A DNA stretch of 64,000 bases from Calvatia gigantea. Taxonomy: Eukaryota > Basidiomycota > Agaricomycetes > Agaricales > Lycoperdaceae. The position numbers were made by a program, and so were the translations under genes. This document shows positions 37,964-49,500 of the stretch, one piece after another; position 1 is the first letter of the stretch; every line of letters starts with the position of its first letter. The notes under the pieces are model-generated. The model was not told the DNA's origin and did no database searches. It saw only the letters and a program-made list of their open reading frames with translations. Location: contig JACAAK010000006.1 of the NCBI GenBank assembly GCA_025093985.1, positions 2,232,001 to 2,296,000 of the forward strand, given 5' to 3'.

Positions 37964-39778
37964 TTACAGCATGGCTCGGGTGCCCCTCTCAACCAAAAGC
38001 TCAATGGCATTCTGGCGAGTTTCCTCTGCATTGCTTGTTGTCCAGGACCAGTTTCTCTCAATACCACGGGCAGCTCCAAGCAGCAGAGCCTTGGGAATCT
38101 CACCGCCCTCCTTGAACTGTGCAAACTCGGGTGTTTCAAAGTCGCAAAGATAACCAGTTTGGATTGTTGCCTTGGACATTGCGATAGCACGGGGAACGCG
38201 GTTGGTGTTATAAATGTCTGCAAGTCTGTTGATGAATTGCGTGGACGGAGCCCGCGGCGTGGAGGGGTGTGTGAGGAGAGAAGCGAAGATGTATGCATCC
38301 TGTGAGTGGACGGTTGAATATAAGGTAAAGTGGGACGTAAGCGAGATACAAGAAGGCGTACCTCGATACCTATGCTTGCTCCTGCACCCAAGTGCGGAAG
38401 CATCGCGTGTGCCTGCGAATATCATCAGCAGGGATGAGAACGCGAAGCGAAGTACATACCGAGTCACCCATCAAGAACATCCTCCCTCTTGCAAAGAGAT
38501 TAAGGTGATCCAAGTGTTGCAATGCCCACTTTGTTGGCCGTTCAATACACTATCACCCATTAATTAGAACGAGAGTAGGTTTGAATAGTGCAGGACATAC
38601 CTTTATAAGCGCTTGTACTTCTTCATCCCATCCGGCATACACGTCAAGAAACTCGCGCTGAGAGACGTCTACCCTCCACGTCCCTTTCCACACCGCATCT
38701 TCTGGTTTCTCGCGGACGATAGCAACGACATTGAAAAAATTGCCTTTCGATACAGGGTACACAACTGCATACTGGAAGAAGAATCAGTTTTCTGATGCGG
38801 GCCCGGCATGATGAACTAAACTCGCCTTATCTTTCCCAGAATACTGACCACATGGGTCTTAGTGAATATCGAGGTGTCAAAAACGAGATGTTAATCACCT
38901 ACCATCAACCCAGGATGCTCCAGTACTCTGTGGCCTGGGAGTGCCTTTTGCAGTGCCTCTTTGGCAACAAGACCGCGGTACGCGACCAGTCCTGACCACT
39001 TGGGCTCTAGATATCTTTCATATTTCTGTGGATCTGGTAACCGGCGGAGGAAGAGTTGCCTGAGGTTTGATTTAATGCCGTCGGCGCCTATCAGAATATC
39101 GCATGCGGCGCATGGTTTGTCAGCAAAGTGAATAGTGATTGGACCTGAAGCCGGAGATTGGCTGTAAGAATAATCCACCACACGGTGGGAGAGATGGAGT
39201 GCGCATGGACTATTGATAGTCGCCGCAGTTGAGCCCGGCAGAGGAAGGTGGTCTACGAGGCTCTTCTGTAGGTCTGCACGGTGAATCCGAAGTGCACCCC
39301 CTAATCCAAATTAGAATGATAGGCGGAAGGATAGAAGGAAGGGGTATACCATTATTCATGACGTCGTAAATCTTGAATCCGTTTTTCTCGTCTGCTTTCC
39401 GGACACCAAAAATAATACCTAGGTAGACCGTTAGTTTCGGATACTAAGAAAAGATGAAACGACACTTACGGGGCTCCAGGTCTGGGAAGTGGTCAAACAG
39501 GGGGGTAAGGGTATCTTCTAGGCCAAGGTTTTTGAAGAGCTCCCATGTCCTCGGCCAGACATTGATTCCGGCGCCAATTTCCTCGAGCTCTGGGGCAGCT
39601 TCATACAAATCTATGGCAATTTTGTGATCTTTGTCAAGAGCATTGAGAGCTACGGCTAGCGTGAGGCCAACAACACCAGCGCCTCTGTCAAGCAGCAGGC
39701 CTGATCAGTACCGGGTGTGGGAGTGCGACGGGTGCAACGTTACATTATTGCGACACGGATACGTTCGTCCTGGGACAT
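37964..39778 (-). CDS. FAD-dependent aromatic hydroxylase, salicylate-hydroxylase-like (copy D)
   Basis: The start at 39778 (MSQDERIRVAI...) precedes the same first intron as the other copies, giving IGAGVVGLTLAVALNAL. FGVRKADEKNGFKIYDVM, ALRIHRADLQKSLVDHLPLP, the DG motif CDILIGADGIKSNLR, the six-residue exon YSGKDK and YPVSKGNFFNVVAIVRE follow. The GD motif FLMGDS/AHAMLPHLGAGASIGIEDAY is complete. The C-terminus WSWTTSNAEETR...TRAML stops at 37964. In place of the SGGK of the other copies this one reads SKGN, a possible functional difference in the central sheet. It otherwise resembles copy B most closely, although B is about 10 kb away on the opposite strand. No disruption is seen. Likely a cytosolic NAD(P)H-dependent phenol hydroxylase. 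Confidence 0.87.
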
Positions 39779-42700
39779 TTTCGGGTGAGCGAGAGAGGAT
39801 GTGGGCGTCGAGTGCAGAAAATAGTTCAAATTGTCAACAAGACAGAGCTCTTATTTATTATACGCTCTCCCCGATGACATCCCAGGAAGAGCGGTCAAAC
39901 CCAAAATAGATTTGTTGTTATGATAAATTCTGTGCAAACTGCAACATTAATAAGGCTGTGGGAGATGTAGTTCCCCGATCTTGGAACCCGATATGTGCGA
40001 GAATAGCTAAAGTGACTGGTTGGTTTCTTCCCAAGCAAGCGCCTCCCAACTTATACCTGGTTAATAGCGCTTGCCACAGTAACCTTGATGGATCCATCGA
40101 AACATCCATATCGACGGCAGAAAATCGAACACGGGAAGCCGAGGAGACAGTAACCTTCAGTGGAAAAACCTCTGACGACCGACCTTTCCAGTATTTTGAA
40201 GGTGATAGCAAAAAAAGGTTTGAAAGCCATCATATCCAAGCATTAGCGTGGCATGAGGTAAGAGGAAAGATGGAGTCTCTGGATGTTCGGGATAGGCGGG
40301 GAAAAAATGCCTTCGATATTTCCTCGGAAGGAGAAAAGCACAGTTCCCAGCTCCGGGATCGGATAATAGAAGGGGAAATACGGCAGCGGGAAAAGCGTAG
40401 GATTGTGGCTCGGCGTGGGTGTGCACGAGAATAGTATCAATGCCTATCGGATGTAGGGGAAAGGGCAGGCTTGGGATATCAACGTATATCAACCCAAGCC
40501 ATGTAAATCGGAAGCCATTAGGCATTGATTGCCGACTGTTCCACCAACTCCTTGGGATGCATCTTCATCAGCCTACTCCGTTCTGTCTTTTCTTTTCTTT
40601 TTCACATCTTGAATCCTCTACTTGCAAATATACACAATCTCTTCAACTACATACTACAGGCATTGTTCTCTCCATGTGCGTATCTCCATCCACGGGGGGG
40701 ATTGTTAATAATTCTTTTTTTAGGGTCTCAACGAGTTCAAACGTTCAAATTCCGCCCCTTTCGCACCCCATCACGCCTACCAGGAAATTCCCAGGGCCTA
40801 AAAAGAACCCATGGGGCCTCAGATCTGGTGAACTGGTGGAGAAGAGGAGTTGCGGTAACGTAAACCTTATTTAAAAGGTAATCAACACGGTTGACGTGCA
40901 ACCCGGCAGGGCTCTATCTACGGACGTGCTACCGATGAACACCCTCCTGGTCCCGTGGATGACCATTCAACGTCACACTGCGTCTGCATTGAGATCCACC
41001 AAGATAAATTGGGCTACCACGGCTGTTTCCTCTACATTCAAGCTCCATTACGATGACGAAGGGAGTCCTTCCAACGCCAAGGCGGTGAAGTCCTGCCATT
41101 TATGGCAATTGTGGGAGCTTCTGCAATCGTCAAAGGGTAGCTTAAATGTGAAAACTGCCAAATTGTGAACCAGACTGTCGCGATTATCTGACATCGGACA
41201 TCAGCCACCCCCTAAGCTCGCTTCTTGGGCCAGTCGGTGCGGCCTCCTGATCCTGTCTCCTCAAGTCCTACGGGTAATATCATATTAGGCGTTGTGGAAC
41301 GGGATGGACAACCAACGTAACCCAAGATTTCCCAGAACTAGTTCGGAGTTGTCAGTGGTTGCCGAACTTGCCATAACTCAGGCAACTGCGATTTCGTTGC
41401 AGGCCTTGAATTCAAGAGGCACTCACAAGTTGCATCCGTGCTAGCGCTTCCATGTTACCTGGATAACTGATTACTACCCCCAGCTGACCCGGAGTTTTCA
41501 AAGAAGGCCTACAATTATCAAAAATTTCCATCGTCCCCGGCCCCGAGGGTCTGTGCATAGGGGTGCTCAGTCGGCAAGTTGTTCACGTCAGAGCTACCCT
41601 GTTTTTTGCGTAGATTGGAGCCAAGTCTACTCGCACACGTAAGCGGCGGAACCTCTTCCCGAACGGATACACAGAGCTAAGTTTCGAAGTCGCTGCACCC
41701 CAAGACAAACTAGATCAAGGTAACAGATTATCCGAACCGATGATCTCAGTAGGTGCCTTTTCCATGGGGCCTGTGATACAGAATTGCGCCCTACGTCCGA
41801 CGAGGCCGTTCTGTCCTTATGTATCCCGTCACCTAAAAACTCATTCGCTCTACGACCACGATAGGCCTTCACAACGTACACGGAGAGCATCGCACCCAAA
41901 CCAGAAGGAGTAGTGAGCCGCAGGAGACCACCCAGCTCGACGGCCAGAACTATTGGACAGGTTTTGTTTTCGGTTTGTTTATCGTCAGCCCATCGCCTCC
42001 AGTTCGTTATCTTATGAAAGATAAGCTGTTCGTGTAACCGGATTTTTTAATTTATCAAGCATATGTAGACATTTTGGTAAGTTGATCCACCACCCCGCTT
42101 GTACTCAAGTCTCCTCGGCCCAACACAGCGATCTACTACACCGGCTGTCTCTTGCTAATTGGCAGACCCAGCACACATTGAACTGACTTACTTGCGCCAC
42201 TATCATGTTTAGAGCACTTATATCCTACCAGTGCCTCAGGCTTCCGATTTAAATTACAACCATTGATGGCATACACATGAAACTGCTAGAATTCCATTTC
42301 AAATACACTGTGCTGGTGAGCTGATGTCACACTCGTCATATCAATATCATATTAAATCCCAAGAGTGTAGTCTTCAATATGACACACTTTACACTTTTTG
42401 AAATCAATATGATATTGATATGACCTATGTCACATTGACTTGTTGCCACAGTGAATAGTGTGGAAAGTGGGGAAAACTTTTAATAATCACAGTGTCTGGA
42501 TGATTTGGCGTGGAGGCGGTGCGAAGCTTATTTCATTGAGTTTTCGGGGGTATCCGTGATTCCACTTATGTACCTTCTAATGCTACTTAATGAGATGTAA
42601 GCCACTAAAGCCGTGGTGATGTCCCCAGGTTATAATTGTGAGCAACTAAAATCCCAGTCGCGGTGAAAAGGGATTGGGACTATATCAATTTTCCGAGTGA

Positions 42701-45064
42701 TGCATGAAGCCTGACCCACTGCACTTGCATTACGCAGTTGATGAGTTTTCCCTTCATTTCTATTGTCACCATATGATGCTTTTCCGACCCACAAGGAAAA
42801 TCCGTCCGCTCCGTTCTTATCACCCTAGATTAGTCATGTGCTAACGTCAAACTAACCCTTCATTGTATGCAGTGTTGTTGGAATGGAAATTAATTCCTAT
42901 GACATTGTTAACCGACGGAAAGATAAGCGTCTTGACAGACCTGGCATTTGCTCCACTTCCACTGCTTGTGCCTTAACTTATGAGCTGCGACAAAGGCCAT
43001 GTGGAGTGAGCTATCGCTTCAACCAGCTGACAGGGGATCTGACAAACCTACAGACTCTTTTGGCATTATGGCAGCGCTTGCGCGTGTTTTAAAAAACAGG
43101 GAGAACCACTAAGTGGGGGAGTAAGGACTGAGGATTCCCCCTTGCTTTTTCTCCGACTGAGCGACCTTCACCGATGGTGGACGGTGCTCAAGTTTTTCCG
43201 CTCCCGACTTAACACCAAGCCATCATCCTGTCTGCTCCTGATTGGTGCTCTACCCTGGCTTCCGCGTTCACCTTACCCTCATCGCCTTCGACGCTGTGGC
43301 GTAATTGACACAAGGCAATTCTCGCAGATCCCTAGAAGTTCGTCGGCGAGGCATCGTGGTCGGACATCGATGATCCGGGCAAAGAAGGACGGATAATTTC
43401 CGGGGCCGGATCTGGAGATAAAGGAAGTCGGAGAACCAAGCGACCGAGGCGACTGATGAGTGGGGGACTGTGAACAATTTGGTTATTGATACAAGCGTGT
43501 CATTTGATTAATCTTCAACCCATTGGAAGATCAATATATCGTACGAGCTGAAAATAATCAAGTATGATCGAAATACAAAGGGGCTGACAATGGTCGAATT
43601 TTGCACTCCATGCCGATACGGTATGAATGTGGGAGTGCCACTATCCGTCTGCTGCTTGAAATTTGAGTTTGGTGGAACAGAAGCACAAGGAGTGGAGGTA
43701 ACAGACTTATGTTAAGGACGGGGTAGAACTGCGGGGCGGAGGTGGCAACAATTGGGTAGTGCAAAGAGACCACTTGCGGACAGGGTCTCCAAATCAGCAG
43801 GTGAGCGAGTTTCAGCCCTTGAAAACAAGATGAATTCAGGTAGAATGTAAACATAAGTATGACTAGAAATGGATTAGGTCGTGTGCCTCGGTCACAGTGA
43901 GATATATTTGACTAATCAACATTGACAAGGGGGATGAAAGGGGCACAAACCTGGTGGGGTTGATAAGGTAAATTGGTCGTCCAGCTTCGTCAGCGCTTGC
44001 ACGCTGGCAGTGAGATACTTTGGACTAGGAAGTTTGGGCTGAGGAGTCGCGTTAGCGATTACCGGACTGTGAAGTGAGGAGCCGCCATGGTGGGCGGGTC
44101 TCAAATCGTGGATTTAAACTTGCGGAGTATGTCAGTAAGCAATTAAGAGGCAACTGCATTAGTTGGAAATATGCTGTCCAATGGTTACTCCAAGATTAAG
44201 GGCACTGGGTGAAACTATGGTAATGTACACCAGGGCGGGGGGGATATTAAAATGAATGTCTGATGGCTAAAGAGGTCGTGGCGCAAGTGTGGATATTATG
44301 TACGTGTCGTTCAATTGTTGTAGGTAGGTAGCCTTGTAGAGCATTGAGCCCTGCCAAGCTGTAGGCGGTTGCATTTAACAAGGAGTCCTCTTTGTGGGAT
44401 ATCCCAAGTGCGCCACATTACAGAGCCAGCGGGTGTCTAGATAATCGGAGGAGGATCATAGGTAGCATTCGCATCCTAGGCCATTAGTGATTATCCGATC
44501 TTCACGCTGCGTCTAACCATCTGGTTGGTGCACCCACCCAAACACGCGTCGATGAGCCGACACAAAACGAAGCATTCCACGCGCAGACCCGGCAAACCGA
44601 AATTAAAATCAAGTGAACTCCAAATGTGTTGGTTACCAAAGTATGTTGGCCATACAGTTGACCTCAGGAGGGGAGGCTACTGCAAAACAACGTTGACCTC
44701 ACGGTGAATTCGCTCGAACCATATCTCTATTTTCGCCCTCCTTATTCCTGGTCGCTTTGTAACCTCTTAGGACAGTTCGTGAGCGTATGAAACCTGGCCA
44801 CAAGGCACCACATAAAGTGAGACATACCGAGTCTCATGGACTCGGAATTTAAAGATCGAGAGAGGGGAACAGGGTCCAAATCTCGGCTGGATTTGAGATC
44901 ATTGGACCAAGTTTGGAATTGAAAAAAGGGGAGCAGAGGTACCCAAATGGAAAATGGACAGCCCTGAAATGTCTGGGACGACCGTTGCTCCTGCCATGCT
45001 TAGTTAGCCTCCAATGGGGTTCAGATTCCAAGCAGGCGTACCTGCCCTGGCTACTCCCCTTGTG
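39779..45064. other. 5.3-kb gene-poor region
   Basis: No supported protein gene lies here. The longest frame is 158 codons on plus (39958-40434), charged and of no recognisable family. An inverted repeat at 42335-42424 is listed separately. Long A/T-rich and unstructured stretches suggest degraded repeats, but I found no transposase or reverse transcriptase motif. The left edge should contain the promoter of monooxygenase D. Confidence 0.35.
42335..42424. repeat. Perfect 19-bp inverted repeat (hairpin)
   Basis: GTCATATCAATATCATATT at 42335-42353 is repeated as its exact reverse complement at 42406-42424, separated by 52 bases. Outside the arms a weaker match continues (ATGTCAC on the left, GTCACAT on the right), and the loop contains a related ATATGACAC. 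The structure could be a miniature inverted-repeat element or a cruciform; no target-site duplication is obvious. Confidence 0.7.
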
Positions 45065-45843
45065 ATGTTACTGTACCTTGTTCGACTGATAACGTTGTTC
45101 TTCACGTTTGCCTTCGGTGCAATCTCTGGTTCCCTGGGTGTGTCGCTGATGTTTTCCCTTGTAAACCAGCTTTGGCTGACAAAATTTGTATGACTCCTTG
45201 CAGGTGTTAGTGCCGAGGTTAAATCTCACCGGGACGAGGATCATCTGGAGACTCTCGTACCTGCCGGAGTTACGGTGAATATTGACGTTGGAGGTCCGTC
45301 CCACGCCTTATTCGTTATCAAATATATATATCAGCTCGCTTGTCGACAGATATTCAGCGCCCAGGATACACGGTCACCATCGCCTCTTTCGTCATCTTTG
45401 TCGTTGCTCTCATTTGCTTCACCATCACCCTTGTAACGACACGAACGGCTCCATCTCGTCGTATTCTTCTCGTTCAGGCCCTGTGCCTTTTCATCTGCGC
45501 TTTATGGCTTTTGGGATCGGTAATTGCATACACTGTCACCTTTGCCACGAGCTCAGCCCACGTCGATGCTTTTGTGAACGGCGTGCCTGTTCCCCCGGAA
45601 GTCATAAATCAAATTCTTCAAGAGTACGGTATACAGGTGGAATACAGACATTATCATTCCCGTAAGTCTCCCTCCTAGGGTTCCTGGGTTCGTAATCACC
45701 ACTTTGGTCTAGTGAGGCTCCTCGCCGTCTTTCCCTGGATTGCCTTGATGTTTACTCTCCTTTCCATAATTACACTCTTAGTTTCATCACCCAAAGTTCG
45801 TTCCCCGTTTCCCCAAGAAATAAACCTAGGCGGAGAACCGTAA
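45065..45843 (+). CDS. Small multi-pass membrane protein of unknown function
   Basis: Four exons can be joined. Exon 1 from the ATG at 45065 encodes a hydrophobic helix (MLLYLVRLITLFFTFAFG) and ends at a GTGTGT donor. Exon 2 starts after TTGCAG with VSAEVKSHRDEDHLETL. The main exon follows a GACAG acceptor at about 45349 and contains two helices (IASFVIFVVALICFTITLV and LVQALCLFICALWLLGSVIA) and a loop with PVPPEVINQILQEYGIQVEY. The last exon, after GTCTAG near 45711, has a fourth helix (FPWIALMFTLLSIITLLV) and ends NLGGEP at 45843. The protein is about 170-180 residues with four predicted transmembrane segments. I do not recognise the family. The consistent splice phases and continuous hydrophobic pattern support a real gene; the exon 1-2 and 2-3 joins are less certain than the final one. 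Confidence 0.6.
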
Positions 45844-46586
45844 TTTGACAAATGACCACTTGTCGGAATTTTCGCTTTGCTTCAACTCTCCCGTAGTCTT
45901 GCAGCCTATGCGACTGTCTCGCCTTTCTTAGTCTACGGAACGTGACTTTATGAAAACCATATCTTGAGAGTCAAATCCATTCCGAGCTCCTTGAACTTCA
46001 ATCGAGGTCGAAAATGATCCGTGGAGTCGCAGGGGTGTTGCTAGTTACTTTGATCTCTCTCCCAGCAATAGGGTGGCATTCCACTTCCAAACTTTCTTGA
46101 ATGATCCGCCCCCCTGAATTGCGATGGGGCTGGGGGGGGATGTGGAGAGAAGCTCCTTTTCTTAGCTTCAGAGTATGGACTATCTGAAGTATTTCCTTCG
46201 ACGATTCAGGATCAAAAATCTAGTTAGATGCAGGAGTTATTCTATCATGTACAGCATCAGTGGAAGGATGCGCCGAAAGTGTCAAGATATAAGACCCGGG
46301 ATTCATACGCTTTTCGAGGCACCAAGCGAAGAGATGATCCGAACATGAATTAGTAAGGAGCCTTCAGGCCTTCAGGTCCAAAACGATTCTTGGAAATATA
46401 CAGATAAACGTGACTTGGAGGTACGATTCTTCCTGGTCTTACATAAAGAACACTTGGATTGCAAAAGGTCCTAACCAATTGGCGTTATAATGGCAACTTG
46501 ACCCAAACAAAACAATAAATTTTTCGTGAACTGAAGCCCATTACCGATGACTTTCAAGATGAGGTTGTAAATTCTACAGAACCAAA
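45844..46586. other. Spacer between convergent genes
   Basis: This is the 3' intergenic stretch between a plus-strand membrane protein gene and the minus-strand chromodomain gene. No exon is recognised. Confidence 0.4.
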
Positions 46587-49500
46587 TCAGCCATATCTGT
46601 AAAACAAATTCCGGGAGACGAACCTCTTTCTTGTAAAACATGGCGTCACAACGTTCCCTTCCGTTCTTCCTCCAAAGGACATCGATACACTTGCACCTCG
46701 TCCGCTACCTTCTCTAGTACCGCCTCTGTACCATTCACTAACCAGCTTCGTGTTAACGCCATTCACGTCTTCTCTCGACCGTTCGGAGTCTTCTTGTAGC
46801 CTCTCCATTTTATTCTTCATCTCCTCCATCTCCTCCTGCACATTCCTCTTCTCCGTATTGAGCAACGTAATCTCCTTATCTCTCGCCGTAATTTGCTTCT
46901 CAAACACATCAATCATCTCCCTTGCACCACCGAGCATCTCATCCATCTCCTCATACTTCCGCTTCATCTCCGGGTACTCTGCGGCTCTCCTCCGAATTTC
47001 TTCATCGCCTGTCCTCTGGCTCTGCTCGATTACGAACGTTGATACACGTTTGTGATATGCCGCATCATCCTCTAACTGCTTAACGCGCATCTCGAACATT
47101 TTACGGACACTCTCAACACCCGAGGAAGCTTGTGCCTCGGCAGATTCGACGCGTTGTAAGAGTTGTCGATTTTCAGATTGAACATCCGATACAAACGCAG
47201 ATGCACGGGCGTATTGGTCTCTGAAAAAGTCAACATCCTTTTCAGCCAATTCTTGTCGCTTTTTAGCGGTTTCAAGGGCAGTTGTAAGTGTGGCTTTCTC
47301 GTCCTCCCAGGATATGCAGGAAGCCTTGAGGTTCGCGTGTTCGACTTGGAGTTCTTGCATCACTGTTTGGGTGGCGGCGAGGAGGGTTTCGAGCCGGGAA
47401 ATTTCTTCTGATTTTTTGTTGAGAAGGTTCATTGCCGATTCAAGGTGATGAGGGTAATCCTACAGATCATGCACGTCAGTAAAGTCGACAAATTGGAATG
47501 GGAAAGAAAGGTGCTTGACCCGTGATTGCGACGGGAAGAGTGGTACTGGACCCCGACGCAGTGGAGATATAGTGGGAGGTATCTCCAGCGAGGTGAACGG
47601 AAGATCCGGAGACCTTTTGGGCGAACGGCTGCGGGGAGAATGTTGGGAGGGCCTCTCTGGTTGACTTGGTTCTGGTTGAGACGTCTCGATGACGGGGGCT
47701 GATGACTACCCAACAAGCCTTCAATAAAACCCATAAATTAGAATTAACGAAAAGCATACCTTTGGCTCCACCTCCAAAGAATCAACTACGTCAACCATCT
47801 CTTCATCTCCACTCGGTTGTTGCTGCGAATCCCCAACAATTTGTACAGGGTGCGCCCAACCCCCATTCACATCGGGCATTGGCCGTTGTTCCAGCTCCAT
47901 CAGCAAGTCTTGTGTACTCTCCTCTTCCTCCTGTGGTAGGAACACCTTTTGTGCCACCACCCTACTCGAAGCTTCCGTCTTGCTCATGTCCTGATCCTCT
48001 CCGATCCCGGCATCATAATTGACGAACGAATCCGCAAATTCCTCCAGAGTGTGAGGCTCCCTTTCACCGTCCTTCCCAAGTCCGACCTCCTCTCTTTCTT
48101 CCTCCTCTTCTTCCTCCTCCTCTCTTTCTTCCTCCTCTTCTTCCTCCTCCTCCCTTTCCTCCTCTTCCTCCTCCTCTCTTTCCTCCTCCACTCTTTCCTC
48201 CTCTTCTTCCTCCTCTCTTTCCTCCTCCTCCTCTTCGTCACCCTCCTCTTCTTCCTCCTCTCCTTCCTCCTCGTCCTCTTGGACACCTAACGAACGTGAC
48301 TTTGCCCTCTCTTTCTCCTTCTGGATAACCGTGGCAAGCGGGAGTTTTGCCTGCGTAAGCACTCCGTTTCCATTCACCTTTGCCCTCCTGAGAGCATCCG
48401 CCATCGCAGTCCCTTTATTGACCACGTCTGTCGCAGCAAGAGGAAGAGGCAAGCTACCATTACCACTCCCGCTTACATCAATTGACTCTGGTATCACCTC
48501 TTGCGACTCTCCTACTCCTTTTTCCTTCCCCTTTTCTTTCCTCCGTGTGGGTGCACGGCCGGATTTATCGGGAGAATCGAATTGCTCGATCGAGCTCTCT
48601 TCACCAGCCGTGTCGACGCTCTCAATCATGGATGAAGGAAGGGCACTAAATTTGGAAGGGGATACTTGTGGGATAGGGTGTAATATTTTCTTGGGTCGGA
48701 GTAGAGGACTACCACCCGCGTCGTTGAAAGGAAGAGGCGAAGAAATGATATCGGCATCCGGGATATTCCTCTTCGAGCCCGGCGTACGTGGTTTCATTCT
48801 CGACGTCACGGAGTTCTTCGACGGTGAACTTGTGAGACGTTGTGTATCAGCTCGGGGCTTAGAGTCCTGAGATTCTTCAGTTTCCGTTTCGGGTACGGCG
48901 TCTACTCCAAGAGCGCGGGATTTGCCTTTTGAAGATTGTGACGGTGAGGGTGGTGGGGACGGAGAGGGGGAGTGAAGGAAAGGAGGTAGAACAGGCTTGG
49001 CTGCTGACGGTGGCTGTGGTGATGTGGTTGGTGGGGGAGGATAATCGGCGTATTCGAGGGCACTGTCGCTCTCGCCGTCCGTGATACCATCTCGGTGACT
49101 TGCATGACCTGACCCGTTTGGTAGGATCGCTTGGTCGGCGGCCTTCATGGAAATAGCAATTGAAGGGGAACGGGGAGTAGATTGTCGGTTTGTTAGAGAA
49201 GGGGAAAGGGGTAAAGGGGGTGGTGGGGAAGGAGAAGATGAAGAAACCTGTCGTTGACTGGTTATGCTCGACTGCGGGGAACGACGACTGGATATTCGGC
49301 TCGAACCCGAGCGTGATCGCGCAGGAGCATCACTTAGACGCGTAGGTTGGCGTCGTTTGGGTGGTTGCGGTTGCGGTAGAGATTCTGCATAAGAGTCCGA
49401 ATCTGCCGGTTTGTGTTTCTTGGAAGGACCATCCCAGCTTTTGCTCGGGCGGATCGCCGTTGACGTATCCTCGCCCTCCGTTGCTTGTTGGATAGTTCTC

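Noticed and set aside
39958..40434. 158-codon plus-strand frame next to monooxygenase D
   Set aside because: Charged, low-information sequence without introns or motif; a chance frame is more likely.
47949..48290. Phe/Leu-rich plus-strand frame and Arg/Lys-rich minus-strand frame
   Set aside because: Both are shadows of the Glu-rich tract of the chromodomain gene in other frames.
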